Shown here in pieces: positions 8,067-15,933 of a DNA stretch of 64,000 bases. The notes below the pieces were generated by a model. The model saw nothing but the letters and a program-made list of their open reading frames with translations, made no database searches and had not been told where the DNA came from. The stretch is taken from assembly GCA_902464495.1 (NCBI GenBank), contig CABQJK010000007.1, positions 1 to 64,000 on the forward strand, in the 5' to 3' direction. Made by a program: the position numbers and the translations under genes. Position 1 is the stretch's first letter. The number at the start of each line of letters is the position of its first letter. Source of the DNA: an uncultured Collinsella sp. (GTDB taxonomy: Bacteria; Actinomycetota; Coriobacteriia; Coriobacteriales; Coriobacteriaceae).

Positions 8067-8138
8067 GTAATAGTTGGAATGTATGACTTTTCATTACAGA
8101 TGAGGGTGGCTGCTCAATCGGTGGCCGTCTCTGCCAAA

Positions 8139-8357
8139 CATCTCAATCTGTAACGTCTGGACCGGTTTTTGAACCATAGCTGTTACAGATTTAGACAAAC
8201 AGTTGACGGGAAACTCAATGTCTTGATCTGTAACATCTAGAGAGGTTTTTAACCCCTTACTGTTACAGATTGAGATGTTGTCTCGCAGGGTTGGGGTTTG
8301 TCTCGATCTGTAACATCTAGACCTGTATCTGCCGAGCTAGTGTTACAGATCAAGACA
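8139..8357 (+). repeat. Palindromic triplet (copies R5, R6 and R7 of the 59-bp family)
   Basis: R5 is 8139-8197, R6 8219-8277 and R7 8299-8357, each 59 bp with a 27-nt centre and separated by 21 nt. R5 is the most decayed copy (three non-pairing positions). All four arm differences in R6 are G-T pairs when the plus strand is folded. Centres of R5 and R6 contain short secondary stems GGTT/AACC. The cluster lies between the copA promoter and the 3' end of the kinase gene. Confidence 0.9.
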
Positions 8358-8398
8358 ATTGCCGGGGAGGGGTCCCGTCACGGCAAGACGCCCGCCGC

Positions 8399-10483
8399 CT
8401 AGATGCAGAACCCGGGGATCACACAGGTTAGCTTGTTTGGCTTTTCCGCAGGCGTTGCGTACGTAAAGACGTCGCCGTCGTGCCCCACGCGGTTCATATA
8501 GAGCGTGCCTTCGCTCTCCGATGTGTCGGGGCTCACCGTGCGCTCCCACCAACAGGTGTCCTTGCCCTTCCACTGGCGGACCATCGTCTCGTTCGTGGAA
8601 TACGGGCTCACCTTGAGCTCGCGGAAGAGCTGATACTCCTTGCCCTCGCCGTTGTAGATGTCTGCCAGGTAGTGATAGTCCTCGGCAAACGAATCGGGCG
8701 GTTGCGTACCGCACAGCTCGACCATGGCGGGCAGCCAAAGGGTTGCGGGCAACTCGCTCAGACACGATGCACTGTTGGCGGCGCCAACGTTATTTGAGAT
8801 CTTTTTGACGGATTTGATGAGTGCGCGCAACTCGTTGGGCAGCAGCTTAAGGCCGTCGCCGTTGAGCCATTCCCGCAGCTCGCAATCTGCCCAGCCGGCG
8901 CTCGGCGGTTCAGCCGCAGCGTTGCGCTCGGCAATACCCGCATCGAACATAAACGTCAGTCCGGCCTTGCCCGTCCCGTCCAGAAGCTCATCGTGACGGA
9001 TGCCCACAAGCTGAGCGCCGACCTCCAGCCCGTTGGCGAGCTTCACACGCTTGGTGCACGGATAGGGGATATGCCCATCAACGCCGAGCAGGTGGTAGCG
9101 CTTGGCAATCTCGCGTGCCTCGCTACGGGTCTCGGCGGCCTTAATCTTGAGCGAAATCTCCTGCAGCTGATCCCAGGCGTAGTCGTCAAGTGAACCGCGG
9201 ATGCCGTCCAGGTAGTCGGGGATGCCAAAGCCATGGGTTGCCGCGCCAACGACGCCGAGCCCCGCAACGGCTGCAACGACGCCGCCGATGACAAAGCGGC
9301 GGCGGGTCATGGCATCGTGACGGGCCTGCTCCAGGATCTCTCGTGCGCGCTCGCCGGCGACGTCGACCTTAAGGTGCGTGCCAGAATCGATATCAATTGC
9401 GGCCTCGTCTCCTGCACCCTCGCGGTCCTCAGATTCTGCAACGGGGAGGTATGTCGAGAGCACCTCGAGCATCTGCTGCTCGGTAGGGCGATCGCCCTGT
9501 TCGACCGAGATGCCTTTCATGATGATCTGGACAAGCGCTTTGTCGCCCTCGCAGCGCGGCTCGAGCGGCGCCGGTTTGGTCTTGGTCTTTATGAGGTAGA
9601 ACGAGCCGGTCGCCGCGGCACCCGTCGACTCGACATCGAACGGTTTGCGACCGCTGTAGAGCTGGTACAGAATGCTCGAAAGCGCATAGACATCGATGGC
9701 GGGCGAGCGGCGAAGGGCCGCGATGCCTTCGATATCCTGTGTGAGCATTTCGGGCGCGGCATATGCGGGTGTGGCAAAACGCCAAATGTCGGCACGTCGG
9801 GTGATTGTGTCGTCGCCGAGTGCCATGGTCGCGGAGCCCATGTCGATGAGGCAGGGGTCAAAGGAGCAATCGGCAATCTGCTGCTTGAGCGTTCGGCTGG
9901 TGGTGCGGAACATGATATTGGCAGGCGACAGGTCGCGATGGATGACCGGATTCACGAGGCCTTGGGTCATCAAGAGCGCGCGAAGCACGGCGTTTCCGAC
10001 GGCGGCGACCATCTGGGTGGTCAGCCCGCCCGAGGCGTCGTGCGGAAGCAAGGGCAGCGCCTGCTTGAGCGAGGTGCCCTCGACCCACTCCATGAGGATG
10101 AGTGGGTCATCCTCGCACGATCCGTAGCCATAGACGCGCGGAAATCCGCGCAGGTGCGAGACGGTACACAGATGACGATACTCCTCGAACAGCGCGGCGG
10201 TGTTGGCCAGGTGAGCGGCCGATTGCTCGGCGGAGCGGTCGGGGGCTTGGCCGGAAAGGATGGCGTTGTCCTTGAGTAGCTTGACGGCAAAGACCTCGCC
10301 GCTCGTGTTGGTCGCGCGCAGCACGTGCCCGATGTTGCCGTTGTTGCGGTGGGCCGTCTGGAGAATAAGCGTCATAAACCGACGCTTGGCGTCGTCCTCG
10401 GCGCTGGGGTCGACCGCCACGGCGGTGTCGAACGTGTCAAGACGGATGAGTTTGTCGCCATAGGCGCTATCGGTAGTATCCAT
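8399..10483 (-). CDS. Membrane Ser/Thr protein kinase with DUF6273-like extracytoplasmic domain
   Basis: 694 aa from ATG 10481-10483 (MDTTDSAY), preceded by AAAGGA; the longer frame runs into an inverted repeat. Residues about 30-345 are a Hanks-type kinase: Lys68 in FAVKLL, catalytic loop HRDLSPAN (182-189), and DMG (214-216) in place of DFG, followed by an APE motif (YAAPEM). One membrane helix at about 397-418 follows RRR. The rest (about 420-694) is outside the cell and ends in a WWERTVSPD region resembling DUF6273 domains, often found on cell-envelope receptors. The natural reading is a receptor kinase that senses an external signal. The FHA gene upstream on the same strand is the likely partner or substrate. 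DMG is tolerated in some active kinases, so activity is probable but not certain. Confidence 0.85.
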   Translation of the reverse strand: MDTTDSAYGDKLIRLDTFDTAVAVDPSAEDDAKRRFMTLILQTAHRNNGNIGHVLRATNTSGEVFAVKLLKDNAILSGQAPDRSAEQSAAHLANTAALFEEYRHLCTVSHLRGFPRVYGYGSCEDDPLILMEWVEGTSLKQALPLLPHDASGGLTTQMVAAVGNAVLRALLMTQGLVNPVIHRDLSPANIMFRTTSRTLKQQIADCSFDPCLIDMGSATMALGDDTITRRADIWRFATPAYAAPEMLTQDIEGIAALRRSPAIDVYALSSILYQLYSGRKPFDVESTGAAATGSFYLIKTKTKPAPLEPRCEGDKALVQIIMKGISVEQGDRPTEQQMLEVLSTYLPVAESEDREGAGDEAAIDIDSGTHLKVDVAGERAREILEQARHDAMTRRRFVIGGVVAAVAGLGVVGAATHGFGIPDYLDGIRGSLDDYAWDQLQEISLKIKAAETRSEAREIAKRYHLLGVDGHIPYPCTKRVKLANGLEVGAQLVGIRHDELLDGTGKAGLTFMFDAGIAERNAAAEPPSAGWADCELREWLNGDGLKLLPNELRALIKSVKKISNNVGAANSASCLSELPATLWLPAMVELCGTQPPDSFAEDYHYLADIYNGEGKEYQLFRELKVSPYSTNETMVRQWKGKDTCWWERTVSPDTSESEGTLYMNRVGHDGDVFTYATPAEKPNKLTCVIPGFCI

Positions 10484-10515
10484 GGCGTTCCTTTGTCTAG
10501 CATGGGTTGCTGCGC

Positions 10516-10576
10516 GTATACGTGGGCAGTGTGGATATCGGCAAAGTACCATGATAGCCACACTGCCCACGTATAC
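10516..10576. repeat. Perfect 19-bp inverted repeat overlapping the kinase promoter
   Basis: GTATACGTGGGCAGTGTGG (10516-10534) is exactly complementary to 10558-10576, around a 23-nt centre. On the minus strand TTGCCG (10539-10544) and TATACG (10515-10520) form a -35/-10 pair with an 18-bp spacer, so one arm covers the -10 region of the kinase promoter, 33 bp before its start codon. It could be an operator or a cruciform-forming repeat. The sequence is unrelated to the 59-bp family. Confidence 0.75.
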
Positions 10577-10621
10577 CGCTGAGTATTGTCGTTTACGACG
10601 CAGAAGGTAGAAGACGAAAGA

Positions 10622-10652
10622 CGGACGGCGACCGTCTTTCGATCGCCGTCCG
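10622..10652 (-). terminator. Stem-loop directly after the FHA gene
   Basis: A 10-bp stem CGGACGGCGA/TCGCCGTCCG with an 11-nt loop begins 3 bp beyond the FHA stop codon. It is followed on the minus strand by a pyrimidine-rich, not fully T, tract. It probably ends most FHA transcripts before the kinase gene. Confidence 0.65.
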
Positions 10653-10654
10653 CG

Positions 10655-11617
10655 CTAGTCCACAATGACAAGGAATGTCGTGTAGAGACCCAGATGGAGC
10701 CTGTCGCTGTTTTCGATTTCCACTGGGGGATAGATCTTGCCGGGCTCGCGTTGGTCGCGCGGCGGCTCAATCACAATATCGCCGTCGCCCGCGCCCGATT
10801 CGAGCACTGTGCCGTTGGTCGACCCAAGGCCCTGGGCGTACCAGCGTCCACCTTCGAGCCAAATGCGGAGATGCTCGCGCGATGCATCAGCGCCTACATC
10901 GGTGATGCTGGGCGAAGTTTTGGGCAAGGACCCAATTACCGTGCCGCGCGGATCGCGTGTGAGGGGATGGATTTGCATGTCGGCGCAGTTGTCGGCATGG
11001 GTTCTGAGCAGACCGAGGTTGGGGGCGACAGTGCGCGGCTGCTCCAGGCTGCTCATAAAGCCACGTCCGACGGTAGTTTCGGTGGTGCCAAAGTGCCCGC
11101 CTGTCTTGCTGTCGCAAAAGCGCTCGACGGTGGCCACGCCTTGGATGGGGTCGGCGAGCGCCCCCGTTGCCACAAAGAGCATAAGGTAAAGCGTACTCTT
11201 CTCGCGCACGGCATTGCCGTCAAAGTTGTCGATGTGATTGAGGGCATTTGCATATAGGCGGCTGTCCAACTTGTAGCTGGCGAGAGCCGACATCATTTCG
11301 TTGGCGGCCGGGCCGCGATAGTGCTCGGCGATTGCCTGATAGGCGGACTCGCCGCCGCCGAGCTTGCTGCAGATTGCCGCGGAAAGATTGAGCGTGGTGA
11401 CGGCAAAGTCGCTGTAGATGGCGGGCGCGCACTGGTCAGGCTCGCGATGGACGATGTAACGGGTGAGATACGAGCGGTTGGAAGAGCATTTCTCGAGCAG
11501 GGTACTGCCGAGATAAGAGTTTCCATTGATGAGCATTCGGGCGATCTCGAGATGTCTAAGACCGCCGAACGAGCGAATATCGTTATAGAGGACCGAGCAA
11601 GGTGTCTCTGCTGCCAC
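10655..11617 (-). CDS. FHA-domain protein, probable kinase partner
   Basis: 320 aa from a GTG start at 11615-11617, chosen because AAAGGAGGT lies at ideal distance; the ATG of the longer frame has no such site. Residues about 215-320 form a forkhead-associated domain with the phosphothreonine-binding residues SREH (246-249) and GSTNGT (265-270). The N-terminal 200 residues are helical, with no membrane segment, and I do not recognise a family; they may be a scaffold or helical repeat. FHA proteins bind phosphothreonine made by Hanks-type kinases. The next gene on this strand is such a kinase, so a signalling pair is inferred. A terminator and a separate promoter between them suggest independent control. 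Confidence 0.82.
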   Translation of the reverse strand: MAAETPCSVLYNDIRSFGGLRHLEIARMLINGNSYLGSTLLEKCSSNRSYLTRYIVHREPDQCAPAIYSDFAVTTLNLSAAICSKLGGGESAYQAIAEHYRGPAANEMMSALASYKLDSRLYANALNHIDNFDGNAVREKSTLYLMLFVATGALADPIQGVATVERFCDSKTGGHFGTTETTVGRGFMSSLEQPRTVAPNLGLLRTHADNCADMQIHPLTRDPRGTVIGSLPKTSPSITDVGADASREHLRIWLEGGRWYAQGLGSTNGTVLESGAGDGDIVIEPPRDQREPGKIYPPVEIENSDRLHLGLYTTFLVIVD

Positions 11618-11794
11618 GGATACCTCCTTTGATTGCTTCCTAGCCAATATGGCGATAGGAATTAATGGCCCCGGTGGGCGACGTATTAAATGGCTGCGCA
11701 ATATATAGCGTAACCAAAGCAACATTATAGGCCACATGTTCGAAATTGCAGGAAGACTGAGAGATTTGGTTTGGACTGGACGGAAATCCCCCTC

Positions 11795-11934
11795 TGTCTT
11801 GATCTATAACAATTAGGACCGATTTTACTCGGTAACTGTTACAGATTGAGACGTTTGTGAACCGTGTCGACCGTTTGTCTCGATCTGTAACACGTAGAGG
11901 AAGATTTGCCCTGTAGATGTTACAGATTGAGACA
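11795..11934 (+). repeat. Palindromic dyad 4 (copies R8 and R9 of the 59-bp family)
   Basis: R8 is 11795-11853 and R9 11876-11934, with a 22-nt linker, again exactly 140 bp. The R8 centre holds a 5-bp secondary stem ACCGA/TCGGT with loop TTTTAC. Right arms share GTTACAGATTGAGACR. It lies 178 bp upstream of the FHA start, so with the triplet at 8139-8357 it brackets the FHA/kinase pair. Confidence 0.9.
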
Positions 11935-12215
11935 ATCGGCCGGGCCCACCTCGAGCCCGCCCCGTTCGCTTCGTCATCTGTGGTTTACGTGGGGGCATGC
12001 GATGCACGGGTATACTAACCAGCGGCGAATCTGCTCCATCGCTTAGAGCTGCTGCGTCTGGACGGCGCGTGATAGGGCTGCCAAAGCGATCGCCAGCGTG
12101 CTGAGCAACGTCCTCTCTGTGCGCACCCGTTTTTGTATGTATTAGCGCACTACCAAGCACGCCCGCGCGGCCGCATGCCGTGCCCATTGCGCGTGCAGAT
12201 AAGGAACAACAACAT
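11935..12215 (+). promoter_or_regulatory. Promoter region and long leader of the DEAD-box helicase gene
   Basis: A TATACT -10 hexamer lies at 12011-12016; no good -35 is visible at normal spacing. Transcription from there would give a leader of about 195 nt. Long structured leaders are common on cold-shock DEAD-box helicase mRNAs. I see no known riboswitch, and no other gene in this stretch. Confidence 0.4.
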
Positions 12216-14477
12216 ATGCGTAATTCTGTATCCGACGTCACCGACGCCGAGATCCTGGACGAGACCCGTGAGGCCATGACCCAGGCTGCCTTCGATGCCG
12301 CCGATGAGGCCAATGCTGCCCAGGCCGTCGAGTCCGCTACCGAGAGCCTGCCCGCCTTTGACGAGCTGGGCCTTTCCGACGAGATGCTTCGTGCCATCGA
12401 GAACCTGGGCTACACGGCGCCGACGCCCGTGCAGGCCGGCTCGATCCCTGTGGTGCTCGAAGGCCGCGATCTGCTTGCCGCCGCTCAGACCGGCACCGGC
12501 AAGACGGCCGCTTTCTTGCTGCCGACCATGAACAACCTGGAGCACATCGCTCCGCCCAAGCCTGTGCGCGAGCGCAGCGGCCGCAACCGCCGTCGCGGCG
12601 CTAAAAAGCCCGAGGGCAACGGCCGCGGCCCCGTGATGCTCGTCATCACCCCCACGCGCGAGCTTGCCCAGCAGATCGACGAGGTCGCGAGCAAGATCGC
12701 CGACGTCACCGGTCATGTCGCCGTGACCGTCGTGGGCGGCGTGAGCTACAAGCCGCAGACCGCTGCCCTCAAGTACGGCTGCGACATCCTGGTCGCCACG
12801 CCGGGCCGTTTGGTCGATTTGATCGAGCAGGGCGCCTGCCACCTGGACGAGGTCAAGGTGCTGGTGCTCGACGAGGCTGACCGCATGCTCGACATGGGCT
12901 TTTTGCCCGCCGTCCGCCGCATTGTGCGCGAGACGCCGGCCGAGCGCCAGACGCTGCTGTTCTCGGCCACACTTGACGAGGAGGCTGTGGGCGAGATCAC
13001 CGACCTGGTGAGCGACCCGGCTCGCGTGGAGATCGCACCGGCCACGTCGACCGCCGACACCGTCGACCAGTTTGTGTTCCCGGTGTCCATCGAGGCCAAG
13101 AACAACCTGCTGCCCGAGTTCCTCAAAAAGGAAGGCCCGGAGCGCACTATCGTCTTTATGCGCACCAAGCACCGCGCCGACAGCTGCTGCCGTCGTCTGG
13201 AGCGTAAGGGCATCAAGGCCGCCGCGATTCACGGCAACCGCAGCCAGGCCCAGCGCGAGCGCGCGCTTTCGGCCTTCCGCGACGGTACCGTCGACGTGTT
13301 GGTGGCAACCGACGTGCTTGCCCGCGGCATCGACATTAGCGACGTGCGCTACGTCGTGAACTTTGACGTACCGGCCGAGCCGACCGACTATATCCACCGC
13401 ATTGGCCGTACGGGCCGCGCCGGCGAGCTGGGCTGGGCCATTACGTTTGTGACCGAGCAGGACGTGGACGAGTTCTACGAGATCGAGAAGCTCATGGACA
13501 AGACCGCCGACATCTACGAGGCCGGCGACCTGCATGTGGGTCCCAATCCGCCCGCGGTTGACCCCGAGCGCGACCCTGCGGCCTTTAAGGTGAAGAAGAA
13601 GACCAAGCGCGGCAAGTCCAAGAGCAAGAAGAAGCTTGAGCAGGCACGTCACGACGGCAAGCGTAACGGCGATGACTACGGCGATGTGGCCGGTCGTTCC
13701 AACCGCGGTCGCGGCGAGCGTCGCGGCGACGGCGAGCGTCCGAGTCGTCCCAAGCGCGGCGGCAAGACCCGCGTGCGCGAGGGCGTTCAGGCTCGCGTGG
13801 ACGAGGCTGTGGAGAGCGTGGCCCGCGAGGTGGCTGCCGAGGAGCGCGGCGGTGCTGTTGAGCGGGGCCAGCGCGGCAACCGTGCCGAGCGTCGTGCCAA
13901 GCAGTTCCAGGGCGAGGCACACCGCCGTCGTCGTGAGGACGAGGACCGTGGCGGTCGTCGTCGTGTTGAGCGCGAGGACGAGGGCCGCGGTTCGCGCGGT
14001 GGCAAGCGCGGTGCGGGCGACCGCCGTCGTTCCGGTCGTGATGACGAGCGCGGCGGGCGCAATGAGCGCCGTGGCGGCGAAGGCCGTGGTTCGCGTGACG
14101 AGCGTGGTACCCGCGGCGGCAAGCGCTTTGACGAGCGCGGAGGCCGCGAGGGTGGCCGTGGCGGCGAGCGTCGCGAGGGCGCTCGTGGCAACGGCGGCCG
14201 CAGCGGCGCCGGCCGCTCTGGTGAGTCGCGCGATCGTCGTGATCCGCGTGCCAGCCGCGATCGTCGTGATGACTGGCGCAACTACGACGACACCCGCGAG
14301 GAGCGTCGTGGCGGCTATCGTGGCGGGCGTGGCGGCAACCAGGCCGGCTCCCGCGGCGGTCGTGCCGGCGGTCGCGATAACCGTGGCAGCTATGGTAACA
14401 ATCGTGGCGGCAATCGCGGTGGCAATCGCGGCGGCAGCTCCCGTCGTCCCGGCGACGGCGGCGGCAAGCGCAAGTAA
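12216..14477 (+). CDS. DEAD-box ATP-dependent RNA helicase with long RGG tail
   Basis: 753 aa from ATG 12216 (MRNSVSD, after AAGGA). The helicase core spans about residues 45-450: Q motif (YTAPTPVQ), motif I AQTGTGKT, Ia PTRELAQQ, DEAD, SAT, and C-terminal motifs including ARGID and HRIGRTGR. It unwinds structured RNA in ribosome assembly, mRNA decay or cold adaptation. The C-terminal 280 residues are low-complexity and very rich in Arg, Gly, Asp and Glu, with many RGG, RGGR and DERGG units. This is much longer than in Escherichia coli RhlE or DeaD, and may drive RNA binding or condensate formation. The tail is encoded by repetitive GC-rich DNA, which yields long spurious frames on both strands. 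Confidence 0.95.
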   Translation: MRNSVSDVTDAEILDETREAMTQAAFDAADEANAAQAVESATESLPAFDELGLSDEMLRAIENLGYTAPTPVQAGSIPVVLEGRDLLAAAQTGTGKTAAFLLPTMNNLEHIAPPKPVRERSGRNRRRGAKKPEGNGRGPVMLVITPTRELAQQIDEVASKIADVTGHVAVTVVGGVSYKPQTAALKYGCDILVATPGRLVDLIEQGACHLDEVKVLVLDEADRMLDMGFLPAVRRIVRETPAERQTLLFSATLDEEAVGEITDLVSDPARVEIAPATSTADTVDQFVFPVSIEAKNNLLPEFLKKEGPERTIVFMRTKHRADSCCRRLERKGIKAAAIHGNRSQAQRERALSAFRDGTVDVLVATDVLARGIDISDVRYVVNFDVPAEPTDYIHRIGRTGRAGELGWAITFVTEQDVDEFYEIEKLMDKTADIYEAGDLHVGPNPPAVDPERDPAAFKVKKKTKRGKSKSKKKLEQARHDGKRNGDDYGDVAGRSNRGRGERRGDGERPSRPKRGGKTRVREGVQARVDEAVESVAREVAAEERGGAVERGQRGNRAERRAKQFQGEAHRRRREDEDRGGRRRVEREDEGRGSRGGKRGAGDRRRSGRDDERGGRNERRGGEGRGSRDERGTRGGKRFDERGGREGGRGGERREGARGNGGRSGAGRSGESRDRRDPRASRDRRDDWRNYDDTREERRGGYRGGRGGNQAGSRGGRAGGRDNRGSYGNNRGGNRGGNRGGSSRRPGDGGGKRK

Positions 14478-14510
14478 GATGCGCATCGCGCGCTAGCGTG
14501 AGACAAGCTA

Positions 14511-14543
14511 AGGGCCCGAGCAAACAACGCTCGGGCCCTTTTG
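14511..14543 (+). terminator. Intrinsic terminator after the DEAD-box helicase gene
   Basis: The perfect 11-bp stem AGGGCCCGAGC/GCTCGGGCCCT around AAACAAC is followed by TTTTGTTT. Confidence 0.92.
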
Positions 14544-15095
14544 TTTGCCGTGTCCATCGCTAATTCAAACGTGATTTTCTCGGGAATGCATCTGGGGGAT
14601 GCTGAGGACCTATTTTCCGCCATGCAGCAATGGGTCCTATGGGGTGCGCCGTGCATTTTTTGGAGTATTCTGCAGTTCGAGTTGTCTGCATATGATTCGA
14701 CGTCGCCAACGGTGGCCTTCGGATATCCCTAGCGAGCGTTCCGAGTCAGATTTCGCCGTTTTCCGGAGCAGGGGCGCGTCATTCTCGCCATGTCGGGACT
14801 TAGAATGATACGGCGCCCTACAGTTTTGCCCACCCGCGGCGGTGCTGGCGCGGTCACGTTGCAGAATACTCCGTTTTTTGCACGGGCCAGGATGGGGTAC
14901 CTCAGGAGAACACGGCGGTATCCCGTAAATATATACAATCTGTACCGTAATTTATACAAAACGAAGAGGCAGACAGCGTAGGGTGGGTGCATTGGGGTGC
15001 TTGGTGCACCAAAACGGGGATCCCATGCGCCGTATACTCTGTCTGAATGTGAAAACGGCTTGACGCGTTGCCTGGCGTAGGGGGAGGGCGTCTAG
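14544..15095. other. Gene-free region of about 550 bp with an AT-rich direct repeat
   Basis: Short frames at 14541-14732 and 14599-14808 lack ribosome-binding sites and recognisable sequence, so I do not call genes. The notable element is an AT-rich pair of direct repeats, CCGTAAATATATACAA (14923-14938) and CCGTAATTTATACAA (14945-14959), in otherwise GC-rich DNA. A TATACT hexamer (15033-15038) could be the -10 of the EFR1 gene. The remainder may be decayed sequence. Confidence 0.45.
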
Positions 15096-15857
15096 ATGAG
15101 CGTATTCGAAATTGTGTTTAGTCCGACGGGTGGAACGCAGAAGGTGTCTGGCCTTGTGGCTGGAGCGCTGGACAAGAATACCGTTACCGTCGATCTGACC
15201 GATAGCGGGTTGGATTTCCACGAGGTCTCGATGACGAAGGACGACGTGGCTGTTATCTCCGTGCCAGCGTATGCCGGCAGAGTCCCTGCCGTGGCGGTCG
15301 ACCGACTGAACATGGTTCACGGCAACGGAGCGCGGGCCGTTCTGGTGTGCGTCTACGGAAACCGCGCGTTTGAGGACACGCTCGTAGAGCTGGAGGACGT
15401 TGCGAAGCATGCGGGATTCCGGGTAATCGCGGCAGTTGCAGCCATTGCAGAACATTCCATTGCGCGACAGTTTGCTGCCGGTCGTCCGGATGCGCAGGAT
15501 GCGGCGCAGCTCGCAGAGTTTGCGCAGCAAATTCAGCAAAAGCTGTTGGCTGAGGATACATCTGAGCCCTCTATTCCCGGCAATCGTCCTTATAAACAAG
15601 CCAGAGGTCACCGCATGGCACCTGAGGCAACAGAGGATTGCGTCTCCTGCGGTGCATGCGCCGCGGCGTGCCCCGTTTGTGCTATCGACAAGGGTGACCC
15701 CAAACGAGCAGCTGGCGAGGCGTGCATCTCCTGCATGCGCTGCATTGCCGTATGCCCGCGAGGCGCTCGTAAGCTTGATCCCAACAAGCTATCCGCTGTT
15801 TCCCAGATGCTGAGCAAGGTTTGCGTCGTGCGGAAGGAATGCGAGCTCTTTGTCTAG
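15096..15857 (+). CDS. EFR1-family flavodoxin/ferredoxin protein
   Basis: 253 aa. The N-terminal half (about 1-150) is flavodoxin-like, beginning FEIVFSPTGGTQKV, where SPTGGT matches the FMN phosphate loop. The C-terminal part (about 175-235) carries two 4Fe-4S sets, CVSCGACAAACP and CISCMRCIAVCP, as in bacterial ferredoxins. The combination is that of EFR1 proteins, small electron carriers common in anaerobic Firmicutes and Actinobacteria. Its partners are unknown; the hydrogenase 5 kb downstream is a possible but unproven link. GGGAGG lies before the ATG. Monocistronic. Confidence 0.88.
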   Translation: MSVFEIVFSPTGGTQKVSGLVAGALDKNTVTVDLTDSGLDFHEVSMTKDDVAVISVPAYAGRVPAVAVDRLNMVHGNGARAVLVCVYGNRAFEDTLVELEDVAKHAGFRVIAAVAAIAEHSIARQFAAGRPDAQDAAQLAEFAQQIQQKLLAEDTSEPSIPGNRPYKQARGHRMAPEATEDCVSCGACAAACPVCAIDKGDPKRAAGEACISCMRCIAVCPRGARKLDPNKLSAVSQMLSKVCVVRKECELFV

Positions 15858-15869
15858 CGCATACGAAAT

Positions 15870-15933
15870 TGGTGCAATGGGGCCAGGTTAATCTACACCA
15901 ACCTGGTGCAAACAAACCGGTCCCCAATGCACC
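15870..15933. repeat. Dispersed palindrome of the second family (copy B)
   Basis: The core GGGGCCAGGT (15879-15888) / ACCGGTCCCC (15916-15925) encloses a 27-nt centre very like that of copy A at 4869-4916 (AATCTRCACCAA and TGGTGCAAA in both). Pairing continues outward through TTGGTGCAAT with the ATGCACCA after the core, one mismatch. It lies just after the EFR1 stop codon. Two GTCCCC-AGTGC-like motifs follow at 15947 and 15973. Confidence 0.75.

Noticed and set aside
1304..11934. 59-bp palindromes as integron attC sites (59-base elements)
   Set aside because: The length is suggestive, but the core boxes GTTRRRY and RYYYAAC are not present (GTTACAG and CTGTAAC instead), the arms are far too conserved for attC, and no integrase gene is in the window.
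12150..14486. Long Ala/Thr-rich minus-strand frame opposite the DEAD-box helicase
   Set aside because: A composition artefact of GC-rich repetitive DNA encoding the RGG tail.
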